Positions 9,990-18,200 of a stretch of DNA of 64,000 bases are shown here, in pieces. The notes beneath the pieces are model-generated. The model was not told where the DNA came from, made no database searches, and saw only the letters and a list, made by a program, of their open reading frames with translations. Numbering within the stretch: the stretch's first letter is position 1; every line of letters begins with the position of its first letter. This DNA comes from Clostridiales bacterium (GTDB lineage: Bacteria > Bacillota > Clostridia > Oscillospirales > Acutalibacteraceae). Location: positions 62,001 to 126,000 of the forward strand of contig JAILOG010000001.1 in assembly GCA_024690965.1 (NCBI GenBank), read 5' to 3'. The translations under genes and the position numbers were made by a program.

Positions 9990-10568
9990 ATGAACATAAC
10001 GACAGCTTTAGAACTGGTTTTGATATCTGTCGGGCTTGCTATGGACGCCTTTGCGGTATCTGTTTGCAAAGGTCTGGCGATGAAAAAGATAAATTACACC
10101 CAAGGACTTGCAACCGCGTTATCATTTGGTTTGTTTCAAGGTATAATGCCGCTGATAGGCTTTTATCTGGGGGCAGGCTTTGAAAAATACATAACGTCCT
10201 TTGACCATTGGATAGCATTTGTGTTGCTTGCCTTTATCGGAGGAAAAATGATTTTCGACGTGATACACGATAGTCCCGATGATGATATGGCAAATGAAAA
10301 ATTTGATATTAAAGACCTTTTTATGCTTTCATTAGCTACAAGCATAGACGCCCTTGCGGTAGGAGTTACATTCGCTTTTTTGAAAGACAGTAACATACTG
10401 CTTTCGGCGGGAACAATAGCGGCAATTACATTTGTTGTTTCGTTTTGCGGTATAATAATCGGTAATTTCTTTGGCTCCAAATTAAAAAACAAGGCTCAGA
10501 TATTCGGAGGGGTAATCTTGATTCTGATAGGCTTGAAAATTCTTATAGAGCATGTTTTAACAGAATAG
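9990..10568 (+). CDS. mntP: Manganese efflux pump MntP
   Basis: 192 residues with about six transmembrane helices; exports Mn(II) across the cytoplasmic membrane. The two family half-repeats are visible, each with a conserved acidic residue in a helix: GLAMDAFAVSVCKGL near the N-terminus and ATSIDALAVGVTFAF at about 115-130. GGXXG-like helix packing motifs occur at the end (FGGVILILIGLKIL). The ATG at 9990 gives the usual family N-terminus, but the only purine-rich sequence (GGGAG) directly abuts it, so initiation may be weak or aided by a short leader. Monocistronic, followed by a terminator. Confidence 0.93.
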   Translation: MNITTALELVLISVGLAMDAFAVSVCKGLAMKKINYTQGLATALSFGLFQGIMPLIGFYLGAGFEKYITSFDHWIAFVLLAFIGGKMIFDVIHDSPDDDMANEKFDIKDLFMLSLATSIDALAVGVTFAFLKDSNILLSAGTIAAITFVVSFCGIIIGNFFGSKLKNKAQIFGGVILILIGLKILIEHVLTE

Positions 10569-10571
10569 TGT

Positions 10572-10609
10572 AAACGGCAGCTCGTCTTGTCTTAAGACAG
10601 CTGCCGTTT
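10572..10609. terminator. Bidirectional terminator between mntP and the pilus operon
   Basis: An 11-bp perfect stem, AAACGGCAGCT (10572-10582) with AGCTGCCGTTT (10599-10609), is followed by a T-run on the plus strand and has A's on its left side. It can serve both convergent transcripts. Confidence 0.85.
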
Positions 10610-10620
10610 TTGTATACCGT

Positions 10621-11286
10621 TTATTCAATTTTTATTTTATTTACTCGCTCGCATCTTACCGTAACCCGGTACTGTCCACCTATTGTACAGGTGAACAATG
10701 AGAGATCCGCCTGTCCCGAAGTCATTTCTTTAACTTTATCAGGCTCAAGCGTTTCCAATGCAAATACCTTATATTCAAAAACATTGCCGTCCATGTCTAC
10801 AAGGTTTACGGTGTCACCTATAAGCAACGATGTAAGCGCGCCGAAATGCTTTGTGTAGTTGTGCGCGGCTATAACAAGATTGTCTTTATACGCCGAGCCG
10901 CTGTATCTGCATGGGGCGTCTCTTAAATTGTCATAGCTCCATTTGCTCATCACCGGAAGCTCTAACTTAAGCTTTGGTATTTTAATTATAGCAACGTATT
11001 TTTTACCGTCAACACTTTTTTCGGGCATAGGCATATCGGGGTTAAGAAGATAATCGGGGTATTCGGTTCCCGTACCGTCAAAAGCGTCATTTTTTACCAT
11101 GCTGTTATCAAGTAAGTCATACCCCGGTATTTGACCCGACAATGATTTGATCGCATCACTGACATAATCACCTGCGCGGGTGTCGTCGTAAAAATTATAT
11201 ATTGTAAGAGATGCGGCAGATATCAAAAGCAAAACACCTATCGCAACAAAAAATTTGTATAACGCTCTTTTACCTTTGCTTTTCAT
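10621..11286 (-). CDS. Sortase, last gene of the pilus operon
   Basis: 221 residues. An N-terminal membrane anchor (about 9-28) is followed by an extracellular sortase beta-barrel from about 90. The catalytic His lies in VIAAHNYTKHFG, the catalytic Cys in LSLFTCTIGGQYRVTVRCE and the Arg in YRVTVR, matching the TLxTC...R arrangement. It is shorter than the class C enzyme upstream and lacks that enzyme's C-terminal membrane helix, so it may attach finished pili or other LPXTG proteins to the wall. Housekeeping versus pilus-specific use cannot be told from sequence. Its start overlaps the end of the minor pilin gene by 17 bp, indicating translational coupling. Confidence 0.88.
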   Translation of the reverse strand: MKSKGKRALYKFFVAIGVLLLISAASLTIYNFYDDTRAGDYVSDAIKSLSGQIPGYDLLDNSMVKNDAFDGTGTEYPDYLLNPDMPMPEKSVDGKKYVAIIKIPKLKLELPVMSKWSYDNLRDAPCRYSGSAYKDNLVIAAHNYTKHFGALTSLLIGDTVNLVDMDGNVFEYKVFALETLEPDKVKEMTSGQADLSLFTCTIGGQYRVTVRCERVNKIKIE

Positions 11287-12385
11287 TTTTTGTTCCTCTG
11301 CGCTTAATTAACAGACCTATGATCACAAATAACAATCCAAGTGCGATCATCATAGGCACAGGCCACCACAGCACACCTGTTTGAGGCAAACGTTCATTTT
11401 GCGAGTCCGGTGTAACATTATAATTCTTAGGGTCATATGAACTGTCGGTTGAAATTTCACTGTCGGAGTTTACAGGTTTAGAGTCAGTATCTGATGTAAT
11501 TTTACCCTCAGAATCAGTCGGCGCAGTTTTATCGGTATCGGTCTGCGGTTTGTGTCCTTCACCGCGGTAGGTATTTGTAAGCCTGTAAGTATTGCCGAAC
11601 CAGGCTCCCGCCGACATATATCCCTGTATGTCTTCCTCGGCTATTACCCAATTATACCCTCTCGGCAGACGCTCCCATGTGTGCGACCAACGGTTGCTCT
11701 CGCTTAACGTTACGCTGTTATACAGCTTACCGTCACAATATATGGAAACCTTAAGATTCCTTGGCTGCTTTTCGGGATGATCACCGTTATCCCAAACCTT
11801 GAGTACATGTATATCTATATAAGAATCCGAATCCGATGAATCAGTAATCTTTGTTTTCTGAGGTTTTGGATTTGTTGTGATATCGTAATTCCAATCGTAT
11901 TTTTCACTAACACGGTTAGGAAGGCTTACAAGATAAGGTGCGGCAGAGTAATAGTATCCGTCATATTCACTCGGCAAAGTAGCAATAAGATATAACCCCG
12001 ACGCGAGGTTTTGAAATTTGCACCTACCCGAATCATCCGTTACACCCGAATATCCGGGAGAGACACCGTCACGAACAGCGTTTCCGTATAAAATATTGGC
12101 TGCTGACATACGGCTTTCATCGTCCGAACTGTTTATATCCACCGCATAGCCCGCAAACGGACCGCAAAGCTCAAAGTTAGCATCGTCCGTAAACTCAGCT
12201 ACTTTAAAAATATCAAATTTAATTCCGGGCAAATAATTACCGGAATATATATATTCGACCGTCAAAGAGGAATCTTGCTCATGCGGCTTTAAATCTGCGG
12301 CATCAGCAGTTAAATGTACAAACATAAACGAAAAAGCCAAACAAAGGCACAGTAAAACTGCGACTGCTTTTTTATTTACTAACAT
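11270..12385 (-). CDS. Minor (basal) pilin with LPQTG sorting signal
   Basis: 371 residues. Signal peptide 1-30 (ends FVHLTADAAD). The first mature domain (about 40-175) is pilin-like with a SGLYLIATLPSEY strand. A Cna-B/SpaA-type domain (about 190-275) starts IDIHVLKVWDNGDHPEKQP and ends YRLTNTY. A Thr/Ser/Asp-rich linker leads to NERLPQTGVLWW, a hydrophobic helix and a basic tail, which is a classic cell-wall sorting signal. Position between the class C sortase and a second sortase fits the basal pilin that anchors the fibre. RBS AGAGGTGAT lies before the ATG. Confidence 0.88.
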   Translation of the reverse strand: MLVNKKAVAVLLCLCLAFSFMFVHLTADAADLKPHEQDSSLTVEYIYSGNYLPGIKFDIFKVAEFTDDANFELCGPFAGYAVDINSSDDESRMSAANILYGNAVRDGVSPGYSGVTDDSGRCKFQNLASGLYLIATLPSEYDGYYYSAAPYLVSLPNRVSEKYDWNYDITTNPKPQKTKITDSSDSDSYIDIHVLKVWDNGDHPEKQPRNLKVSIYCDGKLYNSVTLSESNRWSHTWERLPRGYNWVIAEEDIQGYMSAGAWFGNTYRLTNTYRGEGHKPQTDTDKTAPTDSEGKITSDTDSKPVNSDSEISTDSSYDPKNYNVTPDSQNERLPQTGVLWWPVPMMIALGLLFVIIGLLIKRRGTKNEKQR

Positions 12386-12425
12386 TTAATATCACCTCTT
12401 TAAATTATATTTTGTTGCCGAAGGG

Positions 12426-13448
12426 CTAAATAGAATCTTGCTCTTCGTCTGTGTCATTTATACTGTTATTCTTGTTTTTTCTGCTGTTTTTACGTTTCTT
12501 TTTATCCTTTACCTGTTTAAGATTATCGGAATTCAAACCGTAGAGACCAAGCGCTTTACGAGATTCCAAGGCGCGCCGCATTTCTTTCTTTTGGCGTTTG
12601 TCTTTTAATACAACATGGATTAATAACCACAACAATATGGGTATAGCAACTATAGGTGCTATAATCATAGGCTCAATTTGAGTGGCGTCCGCTGTTACGC
12701 GTATATTAGCGGCATTTGCCTCATTTTCTATCCTGTGCCCTCTTACAAGAAGTCTGTGAGTGTTTATTCCGTAAGGCGTACAGGTGAGAAGCGTAACATA
12801 GTCCATACCCGGCACTATTTTAAGGTTTTCTATATCGTCCGGCAATACAATGAGTATTTGATCCACTTCATATGTCAATGTTTCGTCAAGTATTCGTATT
12901 ATAAAAGTATCGTTGACGCTCAGCTTATCAAGATTAGTAAACAGCTTTGCGCTTGGCAGTCCTCTGTGTCCCGACAAAACGCAATGGCTGCTTTCGCCGC
13001 CTACGGGCAATGAGGTCCAGTTTATATGTCCTACTGAATTTTGCAAAACACGGTCCGATGTTCCGTGACATATAGGCAAAGTAACGTCAATAGTCGGTAT
13101 TTCTATATACCCCATTACACCGCCGCCGTCAACGTTAAGCTGTTCCTCATAAATTCCGAGCTGACGGTCGGTGAGAGAAAAAGTTTGATTCTTGCTCAGA
13201 TTAATATTATAATCCAAAGCTTCGGCTAAAATTCTCTCATAATCGGCACCGTCCATTTTCGCCACAACCTCGGCATAGTTGCTTATAACACGGGAAGATC
13301 TGAATGAGTTCCAATAATCGCTTATCGTGGGATACAACATAATTCCCAAGCCTAATATCAAAACGCATATAAGTATTATGGTTGAAGTGTTTTTCTTCTT
13401 TTTGGGTTGTAACGCTTTGTTTTTCTCGTTTTGGGCTACAGATGCCAT
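12426..13448 (-). CDS. srtC: Class C (pilin-polymerising) sortase
   Basis: 340 residues. N-terminal helix at about 23-42 (TSTIILICVLILGLGIMLYP), catalytic domain about 110-235, and a second C-terminal helix (about 255-275) followed by a long Lys-rich tail; two-ended membrane anchoring is typical of class C sortases. The catalytic His is in HCVLSGHRGLPSAKLF, the Cys in VTLLTCTPYGINTHRLLVRG and the Arg within NTHRLL. No obvious DPF/DPW lid motif is seen before the barrel. It would join pilin subunits through lysine and the LPXTG threonine. It follows the backbone pilin gene after a 153-bp gap holding two hairpins. Confidence 0.92.
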   Translation of the reverse strand: MASVAQNEKNKALQPKKKKNTSTIILICVLILGLGIMLYPTISDYWNSFRSSRVISNYAEVVAKMDGADYERILAEALDYNINLSKNQTFSLTDRQLGIYEEQLNVDGGGVMGYIEIPTIDVTLPICHGTSDRVLQNSVGHINWTSLPVGGESSHCVLSGHRGLPSAKLFTNLDKLSVNDTFIIRILDETLTYEVDQILIVLPDDIENLKIVPGMDYVTLLTCTPYGINTHRLLVRGHRIENEANAANIRVTADATQIEPMIIAPIVAIPILLWLLIHVVLKDKRQKKEMRRALESRKALGLYGLNSDNLKQVKDKKKRKNSRKNKNNSINDTDEEQDSI

Positions 13449-13484
13449 AAGCCTACCTCAAATACTGTATTTGCCAATTTGCGC

Positions 13485-13516
13485 TTTAAACCGTATAAAG
13501 CTTTATACGGTTTAAA
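13485..13516. repeat. Perfect 32-bp palindrome between pilin and sortase C
   Basis: Both 16-bp halves (13485-13500 and 13501-13516) are exact reverse complements with no loop base; half-site TTTAAACCGTATAAAG. A shorter overlapping palindrome (TACGGTTTAAACCGTA) shares its right half. It lies just upstream of the sortase C start, inside the operon. Confidence 0.9.
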
Positions 13517-13534
13517 CCGTAAATTTTCTTTGGC

Positions 13535-13566
13535 GGGTGCGCCGGATAAAAACATCCGACGCACCC
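13535..13566 (-). terminator. GC-rich hairpin after the backbone pilin gene, probable partial terminator or mRNA stabiliser
   Basis: Arms 13535-13546 and 13555-13566 (GGGTGCGCCGGA and TCCGACGCACCC) pair over 12 bp with one wobble and an 8-nt loop, about 35 bp after the pilin stop. No T-tract follows, so it may protect the abundant pilin message or damp read-through into the sortase genes. Confidence 0.6.
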
Positions 13567-13601
13567 AAGCTTCAATATTAAAGCCTAAAGCTTAAATTTT
13601 A

Positions 13602-15161
13602 TTATTTTGTGCCTGCCATTCTCTTTTTGGTGATAAGAAGAACAGCTGCTCCAAGTACCAATATGCCGCCTACAACATAGAAAATAGTTGTACCGATGCC
13701 GCCTGTTGTGGGAAGCTCTGCGCCCTTATGGTTCTGAACTGTTGTTGCAACAACGGGAACAGGTGCTGTTGTTGTAGTTGAAGAACCGCCTGTTACCTCA
13801 GTTTGGGTAACATTACCGTCTGCATCGTAGTAAGTTGTGATAGTTTCTGTATAGGTTGATGTAGACTCAAGTGCTGCTATTATGTCGATCGGGCTTGCAA
13901 GCTTGTTGTACTCTGCGGGAGCCTGTGTTTCTGTGATGGTATATGTACCCGCATCTACACCCTTGATGATGATAAGACCGCTTGCAGGTGAAGTAACGAG
14001 ATTGCTTGTTGAATCAGCGTCATAGTTGTAAACACCTGCGTCTGCAGTTGCTGTTACGTTAACTGCGTTACCGTCTGCATCTTCAACAGAGAAGATTGCG
14101 CCTTCGAGAGCATCGCCGTTCTCGTCAACCTTGAGGATAGCGAGAGCGTATGTGTATGTTACTGTTTCAACGTCGCTTGATTTGTGATATTCTGTATCTG
14201 TTTCTGTTTCTGTGTCGTTTTCTGTTCTGTAATCGATGTTAGCGGTATTCTTGTTACCGTCAGCTGCGATCTCAGCGCTTGTGTTAAGAGTTGCGTCATA
14301 TGTAACTACCAAATCAGAAGGAGAATCATAAAGGAATTGGTTGTTAGCGTCATCATACATATCAATAGTGATCTTAAAGCTGTGGTCGTCTGCAGCGTAT
14401 ACGATAGTATAATCTTCATCTACATCAAGTTCGCTGTCTGCGATATATACTTTGAGTGAGGTTTTGTCATATGTGAGACCTTCGTCGATCGCATCGTTTA
14501 CGAATACTTCTACAACTTTGTCTGTACCGTTGTAGTTAGTTGTTGTGCCCTGAACTTTAAAGCTGATTGTATCACCAAATCTTGCAGAGCTCAAAAGCGT
14601 GTCTGTATCTTCTACAATTGACTTGCCGCCGATAACGGGACCGCCCTGGTTCTTATCGATAACATTAACTGTGGGGTTGTTTGTGTCAAGTGTTACTATT
14701 GAACCAAGTGTAGAAGTGATGTAGTAGTAGCCGAAATCAAGACCGCTGAATGTAACCGTATCGGTTGCTGCTTCTACAGGACCTGCCGCTGCAGTAAGTA
14801 AATCAATAACATTAGCCTTAAGCCAATCAGCAATAACTGCGCCGTCTGTTTCTGTTGTTGTTACGTTGTAAACGTTTGCTGTTGTTGTCGGTGCAAGTGT
14901 AAAAGGACTGCCTGCTGCTGTTAAAGCTGCATAAACAGCGTCACTGTCACCTGTTTTTGTGTAAGTATAAGATACTTTGTCGTGATCGCCTGACTCATAT
15001 GTTGCGTCAAATATTTTGTAAGCAGAATAAGTTTCGCCTACTGTCGCGTTTGTGATAGTGATAGAGCCTGTAGTGGGTTCTTCGGCAGAAGCTGTTATCG
15101 TCATAGCGAAAATGAGCATGGCTGCCATAAGAAGAGCTAAAATTTTCTTTGTTGTTTTCAT
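13602..15161 (-). CDS. Backbone (major) pilin with LPTTG sorting signal
   Basis: 519 residues from the ATG at 15161, which has AAAGGAG nine bases upstream; an ATG two codons earlier is too close to the RBS. Signal peptide 1-27 ends TITASAEEP. The first domain has YSAYKIFDATYE and a SGLDFGYYYITSTLG strand. The middle domain (about 175-320) resembles isopeptide-forming FctA-like domains (VFVNDAIDEGLTYD). A SpaA/Cna-B domain (about 335-430) contains ILKVDENGDALEGAIFSVED and the E-box-like AGTYTITETQAPAEYN. The C-terminus is ELPTTGGIGTTIFYVVGG, a hydrophobic helix and KKRMAGTK. No canonical YPK pilin motif was found. It would polymerise through sortase C. Confidence 0.92.
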   Translation of the reverse strand: MKTTKKILALLMAAMLIFAMTITASAEEPTTGSITITNATVGETYSAYKIFDATYESGDHDKVSYTYTKTGDSDAVYAALTAAGSPFTLAPTTTANVYNVTTTETDGAVIADWLKANVIDLLTAAAGPVEAATDTVTFSGLDFGYYYITSTLGSIVTLDTNNPTVNVIDKNQGGPVIGGKSIVEDTDTLLSSARFGDTISFKVQGTTTNYNGTDKVVEVFVNDAIDEGLTYDKTSLKVYIADSELDVDEDYTIVYAADDHSFKITIDMYDDANNQFLYDSPSDLVVTYDATLNTSAEIAADGNKNTANIDYRTENDTETETDTEYHKSSDVETVTYTYALAILKVDENGDALEGAIFSVEDADGNAVNVTATADAGVYNYDADSTSNLVTSPASGLIIIKGVDAGTYTITETQAPAEYNKLASPIDIIAALESTSTYTETITTYYDADGNVTQTEVTGGSSTTTTAPVPVVATTVQNHKGAELPTTGGIGTTIFYVVGGILVLGAAVLLITKKRMAGTK

Positions 15162-15265
15162 TGTCATTATCTCCTTTACAATAAAATTAATAAAATTATA
15201 TATTTGTTTGTGATATATCGCCACGGCGCAATTTAATATTTCCTTTCGCCGTTTAGAGGGCAGAT

Positions 15266-18200
15266 TTAAAATCTCTCCCTCCTTTCGCATTTGCGCCTCA
15301 GCATATATCCGCACATCAAAGCGGCTGCAATTAAAGCCAATCCGCATAATGTGTAAACCTGTGTGCCAATTCCGCCTGTCATCGGCAGCAATACACCGGA
15401 ACGGTTAATGACCGTCATATTAACAGCGCTGTCGGCATGCACATACTCGCCGCTGAAATCGTCGGGAGTTATAACATTGCCTGTGCTGTCACAGAAAATA
15501 ACGGTTTCGTCCGATACTCTGAAATATATTGAATCTTCGGGCAGCTTATAGCCCGGCAATGAAGATGTTTCAGTAAGGCGGTATAATTTATTTATCTCGA
15601 AATTGGGTATTATTATATATCCGTTAATGTCGGTTATCAAGCCCTGAGAAATATTCTGCCAAGCGTTACCTTCTCTAACGTCTAAGTCAAATTCAACTCC
15701 CGCAAGGCTTTGCTGTGTTAAAACGCCTTCCACTTCTCTTTGAGAGACCTTGTGAAGTCTCACCGTATAAGTAGCGGGGCGCCATTGGGCATAAAGCACG
15801 GTAACATCTTCTGTAAGAGTTATCGGGTTACCCGGGCTGTAGCTTGTACCGGTGCCGTCAGCCATCGTGTTCCAACCGTCAAACATAAAGCCTTCTTTTG
15901 TATAATACTGGCTTTCGTTAGATGTATTATCCCAAACCGCGGCGTTCGCGTAACGGGCATAAACAAAGCCTGTTTCGTTTGGATATTGGGTATCGGGAGT
16001 TCCTCCGTTTGGATCATATTTAAGATAAACGGCGTTCTCCTGACTTACCCACTGCGCTATAAAGGTCATGCCTGGCATCCACTGTGAAAGTATGTGATCT
16101 CCGGGCTGATAAACGTTAGAGTTATTATCAAGCAGCCAGCCGGCGAAAATCTTACCCTGCGTATTTGTAAGATCTGTTAAAGCCTTAACCGGAACACGGG
16201 AAGTACCCAGTGTATATTGGTCATTGTCCACAGGAGCGTTTGCCTGTATACCGCCCTGTGCGACATTAGCGTTATACATAACCCACGGGTTATCGTTAAG
16301 CCACTGTCCGTATACCTTTACTACCCAAACGTATTTGTCGGCAGCTTCGTTATACTCCCATACGCCGTATTCACCGTACATAGGTATGTTAAAGTCAAAT
16401 CTGCTTTCGTAACCGTAGTCACTGTTTGTCCATACCCAATAGTCGGGGGTTACGGCGGCAGGCGGCGAAACATAATCACCGTTGCTGAAATAGTGCCATT
16501 CAACCGGTGTTTCGGAATGCTCGGTAGAATAAAACTCGATAATATTATCTGTTATCCTTTCCCATTTTGCAAAGAGCATTACACTGGTGTTATCTTCAGC
16601 TGTAGCAATCATACTGCTCCAATCGGCATTAGTGTATACCTCACCGTAAGAGTTCATCCATCCTACAAATTTATAACCCGGTCGTGTAAGATATGAGTGC
16701 TGCTCGTTATTAGGCAAGCCGCCCTGATAATCGGCTATGCTTTGACCGTACATTATATTGCTGTAAGATAGTGTATCGTCATGTCCGTCGCCGTCGGCAT
16801 CATACATAAAGTTAAACTGCAACGTCACATCCTTGCGTGGATAGTACAGCAAAAATGCTCTTGACCAGCTTGATGGATTGTATGTTCCGTTGATCTTGTA
16901 GTAATCTTGATATTTAGTAAATAAAGAGTTTACTCTTGTATCGCCGATACTGCTTGTGCCGCCAACGCTGCCGTTGCTAATCGTATACGGCACGGATTGA
17001 CCATCATCGCAGCCAATTATCTGTTTAGCATTCCAACCAGTTGTACTTGTGTACAGCAGAACCTGGCTATAGCTTGTATCAACTTTATACGATTTTCCGC
17101 CAACGGTAAAATCGGGTGTTTCGCCCGGCAGACATTCAAAAGCGTACATCAATGCGTATGTGTTAGTATTGCCAAAACTTGCGGTAAAAGTACAGCCTTG
17201 TGTATTACGCCCGGTTGTGTTTTTTCTGAGATAATTCTCCAACATATTCTTTACACGTGAGCTTTGCTGCACATTGTCTTTATTGGCATTTGAAGAAGTC
17301 CAAACATATATTTTTCCTGTACCTCTTGAAGTAAGCCATGTTTGAAGCGGAAACGCGGTGGTAATATCTTGTTCGTATTTTAGATTTTTCAGCACAAATA
17401 CATTATTTCCGCTTGATGCGTTTGCGGACGCCGCAGTATACTCCCACTCTATGCCGTCGGGTGTAACGCCGGATGCGCTGTAGTTGCCGCTTTGAGTTGC
17501 GGTTGTTGTACCGGGCAGGTCACCATCGCTGTTAAGGGCGTACATATTCATATATCCGCCGCTTGAGCTGTTTGACATATTAAATGTAAGATCTACCCTT
17601 GCCCTCATATAATCAAAGTGAACAATTGAGGTACCGTTGTTCAAAATCGGTTCTTTGCTGTAAGGGTATGTTCCCTGACCGAACACATCTGTCCAATCTG
17701 TAGTATCTGCATCGTTAAACAGGAAATAATCACTGTATACATCGGGTACTGTTGCCTGTGTGATATGATTTTCATCTGTATAAACAGGATACTCTACCCC
17801 ATTTAACTCACTGTAAACGGTATGTGTTGTTCCGTTTGACTTTACTTTTATAACAGATCCTGCCATCGCGTACCAATAGTGATCGCTACCCTGCTTTAAA
17901 TAATCTGCAGTCTCAAATCCGTTATCATCTGGATTCTCAATATGAATAACAGGTGTAAACGGTACGTAAGCAGGCTCCCACTTGGCATAATAGAACTTAT
18001 TCTCAGTTATCGTTTGCACACCGCTTACAGGTTGTGTTAGCTCTGCATCAGTGTACCAACCCTCAAAATGATATCCCGCGCGAACAGGCGTGTAATCATC
18101 AAGGTCAACTGTTTCTCCCGTAATTACATTAATAGGAGGGATACGCTCGCCGTTTGTTACGAATATAACTCTGCAAACGTCGTTTACGCCCGGCCACAGG

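Noticed and set aside
15162-15347. 62-residue N-terminal extension of the backbone pilin
   Set aside because: It would overlap the adhesin gene and precede the signal peptide; the AAAGGAG-spaced ATG at 15161 is correct.
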